A DNA stretch of 64,000 bases, taken from positions 1 to 64,000 of the forward strand of contig CAMNQF010000001.1 of assembly GCA_946548895.1 (NCBI GenBank), read 5' to 3'. The first letter of the stretch is position 1; each line of letters begins with the position of its first letter. The notes under the pieces were generated by a model that made no database searches, was not told the DNA's origin, and saw only the letters and a program-made list of their open reading frames with translations. This stretch comes from an uncultured bacterium (GTDB taxonomy: Bacteria > Bacillota > Clostridia > Oscillospirales > Oscillospiraceae). Shown one piece after another: positions 41,343 to 46,612 of this stretch. The translations under genes and the position numbers were made by a program.

Positions 41343-42230
41343 ATGACGGGACGGATCGTCAAGGCCCTCAGCGGGTTTTACTACGTGGACCCGGGGGAGG
41401 GGGAGCCCATCCCCTGCCGGGGCCGGGGAAAGCTGCGCCACCAGGGGCTGTCCCCCCTGGTGGGGGACCGGGTGGAGTTCACCGCCGCCCAGGACGGCGC
41501 AGGCATGGTGGACGCCGTCCTGCCCCGGAAGAACCAGTTCCAGCGCCCGGCGGTGGCCAACATTGACCAGATGGTCATTGTGTGCTCCGGGGCCGTGCCG
41601 GTCACAGACCCCTACCTCATTGACCGCATGGCGGCCATGGCGGAGTGGAAGGGGTGCGAACCGCTCATTGTGTTCAATAAGTGCGACCTGGAGCGGGCGG
41701 ACGGGCTGGCGGCGCTCTACCGGGCCGCGGGCTTTCCCACCCTCCAGGTGAGCGCGGAGACGGGAGAGGGGATGGACGCCCTGGCCGCGGCCGTGGCCGG
41801 GAAGGTGTCCGCCTTCACCGGCAACTCCGGGGTGGGCAAGTCCAGCATCCTCAACGCCCTCCAGCCGGGCTTTGGGCTCCGGGTGGGGGAGGTCAGCCAA
41901 AAGCTGGGCCGGGGCCGCCACACCACCCGCCATGTGGAGCTGTTCCCGGCTGCGGGGGGACTGGTGGCGGACACGCCGGGGTTTTCCGCTTTCGACGCGG
42001 ACCAGATGGAGGCCATCCCCAAGGAGGAGCTGGCCTCCGCCTTTCGGGAGTTTGCCCCCTATCTGGACCGGTGCCGTTTTCAGGGCTGCGCCCACGTAAA
42101 GGAGCGGGGCTGCGCTGTGCGGGAGGCGGTGGAGGCGGGGGAAATCTCCCCCAGCCGCCACAAAAGCTACGTCCGGCTGTACCAACAGGCCAAGGATATC
42201 CCGCCATGGGAGCTGGCCAAAAAGAAATAA
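41343..42230 (+). CDS. rsgA: Ribosome small subunit GTPase RsgA
   Basis: RsgA helps mature the 30S subunit. 295 residues with an OB-fold N-terminus (GRIVKALSGFYYV, CRGRGKLRHQGLSPLVGDRVEF) and a circularly permuted GTPase: FNKCDLE (G4) first, then GNSGVGKSSILNAL (G1), and VADTPGFSAFD (G3). The C-terminal zinc site is CRFQGCAHVKERGCAV. ATG 41343 lies 4 bases after prkC. In Bacillus, rpe and thiN follow; here they are missing. Confidence 0.97.
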   Translation: MTGRIVKALSGFYYVDPGEGEPIPCRGRGKLRHQGLSPLVGDRVEFTAAQDGAGMVDAVLPRKNQFQRPAVANIDQMVIVCSGAVPVTDPYLIDRMAAMAEWKGCEPLIVFNKCDLERADGLAALYRAAGFPTLQVSAETGEGMDALAAAVAGKVSAFTGNSGVGKSSILNALQPGFGLRVGEVSQKLGRGRHTTRHVELFPAAGGLVADTPGFSAFDADQMEAIPKEELASAFREFAPYLDRCRFQGCAHVKERGCAVREAVEAGEISPSRHKSYVRLYQQAKDIPPWELAKKK

Positions 42231-42236
42231 CAGAAA

Positions 42237-42267
42237 GACGCCCCTCCGAGCTTCCCGGGGGGGCGTC
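42237..42267 (+). terminator. Terminator after the priA-rsgA operon
   Basis: 8-bp stem GACGCCCC / GGGGCGTC (42237-42244 with 42260-42267) with further GC pairing possible inside. A short CTGTTTGTG tail follows. It ends the long translation-related operon. Confidence 0.65.
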
Positions 42268-42332
42268 CTGTTTGTGATGCGCTGTCATATGAAACATGGG
42301 CTCCGGGCCCATTTTGTCTCCTCAGCGGGCCG

Positions 42333-42440
42333 TCAGCCGTTCAGATAGGGGTAATAGGCGACGTAGCAGAAAATATTCAGCTCACGGGCGTCGGCGCCGT
42401 TTCGCTTCTGCATCTCAATGAGACCGTTGGTCTCGAACAT
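42333..42440 (-). CDS. Small peptide, 35 residues, type 1
   Basis: Minus-strand ATG at 42440 with AAAGGAGATGA 8 bases upstream. The product is 35 residues, starting MFETNGLIEMQKRNGADAR and ending YVAYYPYLNG. It shares L-[IM]-E-M-Q-[KR], then G-A-[DE], then R-[EK] with the neighbouring 42505 peptide, so the two are paralogs. The C-terminal part is aromatic. No known family: a signalling or leader peptide are possibilities, not conclusions. Confidence 0.6.
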   Translation of the reverse strand: MFETNGLIEMQKRNGADARELNIFCYVAYYPYLNG

Positions 42441-42504
42441 GGCATTCATCTCCTTTCTTTGTTTTGAATCAGCAGGGAGGCGGTGTGCCTCCAATTCGTT
42501 TTTG

Positions 42505-42609
42505 TCAAGAGCGGAACAGGAACTGGATCAGGGTTTTGACACCAGCGACGATTTTCCGCTCCTCAGCGCCCCAGCGCTGCATCTCCATCAGATTTTGGCA
42601 GTTAAGCAT
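42505..42609 (-). CDS. Small peptide, 34 residues, type 2
   Basis: Minus-strand ATG at 42609 with a near-perfect AAGGAGGTGAG 7 bases upstream. The 34-residue product starts MLNCQNLMEMQRWGAEERK and ends with LIQFLFRS, an amphipathic-looking tail with one Cys near the start. Its first half matches the 42333 peptide (L-M-E-M-Q-R, G-A-E-E-R). The very strong ribosome-binding site argues that it is translated. Function unknown. Confidence 0.65.
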   Translation of the reverse strand: MLNCQNLMEMQRWGAEERKIVAGVKTLIQFLFRS

Positions 42610-42859
42610 GGTGCTACTCACCTCCTTCGCGAAAACTAGTATACTACCACGCAAGAAAAAAGGGAAGTGTGGACTTGTACGATATTACCAAATTGGGAAA
42701 CATTTTTTTGTGCAGAAAACCGAAAAAATGCAAAGCGGTTCGGCTTGTCCTTCAAAATAGCCACGTTTTTGCCCTGTTTTTCCCCGAAATTGCATGAACA
42801 GGACAGCCTCCTGTCACATATGCTGAATTATCATCCGATCGGGAGAGGGGGTTTGTTTC

Positions 42860-42931
42860 ATGCGAGTCGTGGTGGTAAAGTTTCCCAAGGCGCTGTGCGG
42901 CCTGATGCGCAGGATTTTCCGCATGGAGTGA
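42860..42931 (+). CDS. spoVM: Stage V sporulation protein SpoVM
   Basis: SpoVM is a tiny amphipathic helix that recognises the convex forespore membrane and anchors SpoIVA. The 23 codons read MRVVVVKFPKALCGLMRRIF and end RME. The Bacillus protein (26 residues) begins MKFYTIKLPKFLGGIVRAML, so K-[LF]-P-K-x-L-x-G-[IL]-x-R is kept. GGAGAGGGGG stands 8 bases before ATG 42860. Downstream of rsgA is the conserved location in B. subtilis. The next genes are sipL-like and spoIVA, the direct partners. Confidence 0.9.
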   Translation: MRVVVVKFPKALCGLMRRIFRME

Positions 42932-42938
42932 ACCGATG

Positions 42939-42967
42939 ACATAACCGGGCGGGCTTTTACATATAGT
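42939..42967 (+). promoter_or_regulatory. Sigma-E-type promoter before sipL
   Basis: ACATAAC (42939-42945), 14-bp spacer, CATATAGT (42960-42967), against the sigma-E pattern KMATAWW-N14-CATACANT: five of seven and seven of eight allowing N. It lies 90 bp before the sipL start, in the spoVM-sipL gap, and would serve mother-cell expression. Confidence 0.55.
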
Positions 42968-43056
42968 GGACACAGAATACGGGGAGGATCGAACCGACCG
43001 GCAAGCCGGCGCGGGCGTGTTGATTCGGCGCCTCCCGCGGCAAGGAGAGGAAGCCT

Positions 43057-44574
43057 ATGGATATGGAGCTGCAGCGCGTCACGCTGGAGGGATACCGCCC
43101 CGTGGCGCACACCATGTTTTCCCAGGAGGAGACGCTGGAGAGCATTGTGCCCGACGCCTGCCCGGACATTGCCCGCATTGTGTCGGCGTCGGGCAAAGTA
43201 TTCCTCAAGGACAAGGAGCTGGGGGAGGGGACCCTCCGCCTCAGCGGCACGGCCAGGGTGACGGTGCTGTACATACCCGAGGGGGAGGAGAAAGAGGCGC
43301 CCCGGTCCCTGGAGGTGTCTATTCCCTTCCAGTGCGCCCGGGATGACCCCAAGTACCACGCCGGATGCCCGGTGCTGGCGGATATCCAGGCTCCGTCGGC
43401 GGACGCCCGGACCATCAACCCCCGGAAGATACTGGTGCGGGTGGGGCTGGCGGTGTGGGCGGCGGCCTACGAGCAGGAAAGCCGGGAGCTCACCGCCGGC
43501 GTGGAGGGCGGGGACGGCGGGGGTTTGCAGAAGCTGGTGGTTCCCCGGAAATGCTGCGTCATCCCCAGCGTGGCGGAAAAGGCGTTCACCTTTTCCGATG
43601 TGCTGCGGCCTCCCGCCTCCCGCCCCGAGATAGGGGAGCTGCTGCTGTACCGGGCGGAACTGGGCCCGGCGGACGCGAAGTTCATCGGGAAAAAGCTGGT
43701 GCTCAAGGGGGAGGTGCAGCTGTCGGCGGTGTACCGCTCCGGGGGTGAGGTGTGCCAGACCCGGTTTGAGCTGCCCTATTCCCAAGTGCTGGATATGGGT
43801 GAGCTGCCCGACGAGGCGGAGCCGGAGGTGGCGGCGGTGCTGAAAAGCGTGGACTGCCGCCTGCGGGAGGGCGAGCTGGAAGTATCCCTGGAGGTGCTGG
43901 CCCAGGCGGCGGTGTGGGAGCGGCGGTCGGTGTCTCTTCTCAGCGACGCCTACTGTGTGGGCGCGCCCATCGACGTGGAGTGCGCGCCGGCGCGGCTGTG
44001 CACCATGGCGGAGCGGTCCGCACGGCGGGAGCTGGGCCGGAAGCTGTGCGAGTCGGGCATTCCGGCCAAGCAGGTGCTGGACTGCGCCGCCACGGTGGCC
44101 TCCCTGGCGGGGGCCCCCGCGGAGGGCGGGATGGAATTTACCGCCCAGGTGAACGCCGCCATTTTGTATCTCAGCGAGGACGACGCCCTGTGCGGCGTGG
44201 AGGCGGATATCCCGGTTGCCTGCCGGGTGGATGTGCCGGAGGGGTGCCAGTGCGCCTGCCGCTGCCGCCCGGTTGGGGAGGCCACCGCCGTCCCCGTCAC
44301 CGGAGGGCTGGAGGTGCGGTTTGAGGCGGAGTTCAGCTGGACCGTCATCCGGGAGGAGCAGGCGTCCTGCGTCACCGGCATAAAGCCCAGTCAGGTACAG
44401 GAAGCGGGGCCCCGCCCCTCGGTGGTCATCCGCCGGGTGGAGCAGGGCGAGGCCCTGTGGGATATTGCCAAATCCTGCGGCTCCACTGTGGACGACATCC
44501 GGGCGGCCAACGGCCTGCCGGGAGACGAGGCGGCAGTGGGCACGCTGCTGCTCATCCCGGCCCGCCGGAACTGA
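43057..44574 (+). CDS. sipL: SPOCS (DUF3794) plus LysM spore morphogenetic protein, SipL-like
   Basis: 505 residues. Repeated SPOCS/DUF3794 domains fill ~1-440: GYRPVAHTMFSQEETLESIVPDACPDIARIVSASGKVFL, then two further copies with CQTRFELPYSQVLD and the Cys-rich CQCACRCRPVGEA. LysM is at ~450-500 (VVIRRVEQGEALWDIAKSCGSTVDDIRAANGL). In Clostridioides difficile SipL binds SpoIVA and directs coat assembly; LysM is needed for that binding. ATG 43057 has AAGGAGAGGAAG upstream. It stands directly between spoVM and spoIVA. Confidence 0.9.
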   Translation: MDMELQRVTLEGYRPVAHTMFSQEETLESIVPDACPDIARIVSASGKVFLKDKELGEGTLRLSGTARVTVLYIPEGEEKEAPRSLEVSIPFQCARDDPKYHAGCPVLADIQAPSADARTINPRKILVRVGLAVWAAAYEQESRELTAGVEGGDGGGLQKLVVPRKCCVIPSVAEKAFTFSDVLRPPASRPEIGELLLYRAELGPADAKFIGKKLVLKGEVQLSAVYRSGGEVCQTRFELPYSQVLDMGELPDEAEPEVAAVLKSVDCRLREGELEVSLEVLAQAAVWERRSVSLLSDAYCVGAPIDVECAPARLCTMAERSARRELGRKLCESGIPAKQVLDCAATVASLAGAPAEGGMEFTAQVNAAILYLSEDDALCGVEADIPVACRVDVPEGCQCACRCRPVGEATAVPVTGGLEVRFEAEFSWTVIREEQASCVTGIKPSQVQEAGPRPSVVIRRVEQGEALWDIAKSCGSTVDDIRAANGLPGDEAAVGTLLLIPARRN

Positions 44575-44580
44575 ATTGAG

Positions 44581-44613
44581 GGGGCGGCGCGGACAAATTC
44601 CGCGCCGCCCCTT
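44581..44613 (+). terminator. Terminator between sipL and spoIVA
   Basis: Perfect 12-bp stem GGGGCGGCGCGG / CCGCGCCGCCCC (44581-44592 with 44600-44611), loop ACAAATT, then TTG. It separates the sipL transcript from the spoIVA promoter directly behind it. Confidence 0.75.
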
Positions 44614-44614
44614 G

Positions 44615-44643
44615 TCATAATTCACGGGATATCCCCATACAAA
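44615..44643 (+). promoter_or_regulatory. Sigma-E promoter of spoIVA
   Basis: TCATAAT (44615-44621) matches the sigma-E -35 KMATAWW fully. A 14-bp spacer leads to CATACAAA (44636-44643), seven of eight of CATACANT. The -10 box covers the ATG at 44643, so that codon cannot be the start of spoIVA. Confidence 0.8.
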
Positions 44644-44675
44644 TGAAAACGAGTATGCGTGAGGAGGGTTCAGCT

Positions 44676-46151
44676 TTGGAAAATAAACTGTATGAGGATA
44701 TCGCCCAGCGCACCCAAGGGGATATCTATATCGGGGTGGTGGGCCCCGTGCGCACCGGGAAGTCCACCTTTATCAAACGGTTCATGGAGACCCTGGTGCT
44801 GCCCAAAATCGAGAACGGTTTTCTCCGGGACAGGGCCCGGGATGAGCTGCCCCAGAGCGGTTCCGGCCGGGTGGTGATGACCGCCGAACCCAAATTCGTC
44901 CCCGAGGACGCGGTGGAGATGACTATGGATGACGGCGGGGTATTCTCCGTCCGGCTCATCGACTGCGTGGGCTACATGGTGCCCAGCGCCCTGGGCCAGA
45001 TGGACGGCGAACAGCCCCGGATGGTCACGACCCCTTGGTTTGACCACGAGATCCCCATGACCCAGGCGGCGGAGTACGGTACCCAGAAGGTCATCACCGA
45101 CCACTCCACCATCGGCATCGTAGTCACCACCGACGGCTCCGTCACCGATATCCCCCGGGAGGATTACCTGGAGGCGGAGGAGCGGGTCATCAGCGAGCTG
45201 AAAGGGCTGGGCAAGCCCTTCATGGTGCTGCTCAACTCCGCCCAGCCTTACGGCGAGCGGGCCCAGACCCTCCAGGCGGACATCGCCGAGCGGTATGACG
45301 TGACCTGCCTGGCCGCCAACTGCCTCACCCTGGACGAGGGGGCGGTGAGCGAGATTATCCGGGCGGTGCTCCACGAGTTCCCGCTGAAGCAGATGGACCT
45401 GTTCCTGCCCCCCTGGGTGGACGTTCTGCCCTTTGACCACCCCATCAAGAGCGGCCTGTACGCCATGATCCGGGAGGAGACGGCGGACCTCATGCGCCTG
45501 CGGGACGCGGAGGGGGCGGTTCTGGCCATGGGAGACCGGGACGAGGTGAGCTCCGCCGTACTGGATCGGATGGACATGGGCAGCGGGGTGGTCACCGCCA
45601 CCCTGGAACTGCCCAGAGGGCTGTTCTATTCCACCGTGTCCGAGCGGTGCGGCCTGGAAATCCGGGACGACGGCGACCTCATCGACCAGCTCACCCAGAT
45701 GGCCGCCATGAAGCGCAGTTATGAGAAAGTGGAGGGGGCGCTGGCCCAGGTGGCCGCCACGGGGTACGGCATCGTCATGCCCGACCCGGAGGAGATGACC
45801 CTGGAGGAGCCGGAGATCGTCAAGCAGGGGGGGCGGTACGGCGTGCGGCTCAAGGCGTCCGCGCCGTCCATCCACATGATGCGGGCGGACATCCGGGCGG
45901 AGGTGTCCCCCATCATGGGCACCGAGAAGCAGTCGGAGGAGATGGTGGACTACCTGCTCCGGCAGTTCGAGGGGGACACGGGGAAGATCTGGGACTCCAA
46001 CATCTTTGGCCGCTCCTTCCACGAACTGGTGGGAGAGGACCTGAACGGCAAGCTGAAGCGGATGCCCGAGGAAGCACGGGAGAAGCTGCGGGAAACCCTC
46101 CAGCGGATTATCAACGAGGGGTCGGGCGGGCTGATTTGCATCATTTTATGA
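44676..46151 (+). CDS. spoIVA: Stage IV sporulation protein A (coat morphogenetic ATPase)
   Basis: SpoIVA hydrolyses ATP to polymerise on the forespore and form the coat base layer. 491 residues, matching Bacillus (492). Walker A is GPVRTGKSTFIKRF near 24-37, preceded by IAQRTQGDIYIGVV. DCVGYMVPSA and TTDGSVTDIPREDY follow, and the conserved C-terminus is NEGSGGLICIIL. TTG 44676 is the start: GAGGAGGG is 7 bases upstream, while ATG 44643 lies in the promoter -10. Sigma-E control fits mother-cell expression. A terminator follows. Confidence 0.97.
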   Translation: MENKLYEDIAQRTQGDIYIGVVGPVRTGKSTFIKRFMETLVLPKIENGFLRDRARDELPQSGSGRVVMTAEPKFVPEDAVEMTMDDGGVFSVRLIDCVGYMVPSALGQMDGEQPRMVTTPWFDHEIPMTQAAEYGTQKVITDHSTIGIVVTTDGSVTDIPREDYLEAEERVISELKGLGKPFMVLLNSAQPYGERAQTLQADIAERYDVTCLAANCLTLDEGAVSEIIRAVLHEFPLKQMDLFLPPWVDVLPFDHPIKSGLYAMIREETADLMRLRDAEGAVLAMGDRDEVSSAVLDRMDMGSGVVTATLELPRGLFYSTVSERCGLEIRDDGDLIDQLTQMAAMKRSYEKVEGALAQVAATGYGIVMPDPEEMTLEEPEIVKQGGRYGVRLKASAPSIHMMRADIRAEVSPIMGTEKQSEEMVDYLLRQFEGDTGKIWDSNIFGRSFHELVGEDLNGKLKRMPEEAREKLRETLQRIINEGSGGLICIIL

Positions 46152-46157
46152 AAAGGC

Positions 46158-46196
46158 GGGCGGGGTATGAGCGGAATGCCCCGCCCGAAATTTTTT
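46158..46196 (+). terminator. Terminator after spoIVA
   Basis: GGGCGGGG / CCCCGCCC stem (46158-46165 with 46179-46186), then GAAATTTTTT. Confidence 0.9.
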
Positions 46197-46219
46197 GGAA
46201 AATTTTTGGTTTTCCCCCC

Positions 46220-46248
46220 TTGACAACCGTATCCGTGTCTGATACACT
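46220..46248 (+). promoter_or_regulatory. Promoter driving the tandem riboswitch leader
   Basis: TTGACA (46220-46225), 17-bp spacer, TACACT (46243-46248). The expected start of transcription, about 46255, is right at the 5' edge of riboswitch 1. Confidence 0.8.
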
Positions 46249-46253
46249 GTACC

Positions 46254-46340
46254 CATAACAAGGGCAAACCCGGCGAAAGCCGGCGGCGCAAAACTACAGG
46301 GCCTCAACTGCGGATACGTGGGTGTGGCAGCCAGTTGCAG
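46254..46340 (+). ncRNA. Cyclic-di-GMP-I (GEMM) riboswitch, first aptamer
   Basis: The core has the order expected for GEMM-I: AGGGCAAACC (46260-46269), a GAAA-loop stem (CGGC/GCCGG), GGCGCAAAAC near 46284-46293, CTACAGGGCC, then the P2 region ending GTGGCAGCCAGTTGC (46324-46338). The AGGGCAAACC and GCAGCCAG blocks are the strongest matches. GGCGGCGCAAAA replaces the usual GGGACGCAAAG. P1 is short (TAAC/GTTG). A terminator follows. Confidence 0.82.
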
Positions 46341-46375
46341 ACGGTTCCGTTTTCCGTCTTTCATTGGGCCTGTTA

Positions 46376-46401
46376 GGGTTGCGCCTAGGCGCAACCCTTT
46401 T
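46376..46401 (+). terminator. Terminator between the two riboswitches
   Basis: Perfect 10-bp stem GGGTTGCGCC / GGCGCAACCC (46376-46385 with 46388-46397), loop TA, then TTTT. A second hairpin (TTTTCTTGTG/CACAAGAAAA, 46398-46420) overlaps its T-tract and could act as antiterminator. It is the likely expression platform of riboswitch 1. Confidence 0.85.
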
Positions 46402-46482
46402 CTTGTGTTCCACAAGAAAAGGAGGACCCTGACAACAGGAAAGGAGGGGATGCGGTGGCACCACTGTGTCCGTCTGTTCGTC

Positions 46483-46577
46483 GATTTTCTGAAAAGAGCA
46501 AACCATTCCGAAAGGGTGGGACGCAAAGATATGGGGCTAAGGCGGAGACGCTATGCCTGCCAGTCCGCCAGAATTTC
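46483..46577 (+). ncRNA. Cyclic-di-GMP-I (GEMM) riboswitch, second aptamer
   Basis: Close fit to the GEMM-I core: GAGCAAACC (46496-46504), a GAAA-loop stem ATTCC/GGGT (46505-46517), GGGACGCAAAG (46518-46528), ATATGGGGCTAAGG (46529-46542), then CTATGCCTGCCAG (46551-46563). P1 can form between GATTTTCTG (46483-46491) and CAGAATTTC (46569-46577). It lies 35 bp before the start of the surface protein gene. Confidence 0.9.
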
Positions 46578-46612
46578 ATTTACCTTGAAAACTGAAAAAG
46601 GAGAATGAAATT
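46572..46612 (+). promoter_or_regulatory. Ribosome-site-sequestering inverted repeat
   Basis: AATTTCATT (46572-46580) and AATGAAATT (46604-46612) are perfect complements. The loop between them contains the Shine-Dalgarno site AAAGGAG (46597-46603), and the 3' arm ends at the ATG 46613. The 5' arm overlaps the P1 strand of riboswitch 2. Ligand-stabilised P1 and this anti-ribosome-site helix cannot form together. Confidence 0.7.

Larger units (their letters stand above)
42268..42859. other. Low-GC gap between rsgA and spoVM
   Basis: The gap is visibly AT-richer than its flanks. It contains two small minus-strand genes (42333-42440 and 42505-42609). The remainder, 42610-42859, holds only AT-rich leader sequence and the spoVM ribosome-binding site. 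A perfect palindrome TAGTATACTA near 42638-42647 and a TATACT on the minus strand before the second peptide may be promoter elements. No larger gene is visible. Confidence 0.6.

Noticed and set aside
42667-42939. 90-codon frame across the spoVM region
   Set aside because: It lacks a ribosome-binding site, has no motif and is in a different frame from the SpoVM peptide.
44643-44675. ATG 44643 as spoIVA start
   Set aside because: It falls in the -10 box of the sigma-E promoter and has no ribosome-binding site.
46450-46608. A 53-codon plus frame with an AAAGGAGGGG site before ATG 46450
   Set aside because: It runs through the second riboswitch, has no family pattern, and its sequence is constrained by the RNA structure. 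A leader peptide cannot be fully excluded.
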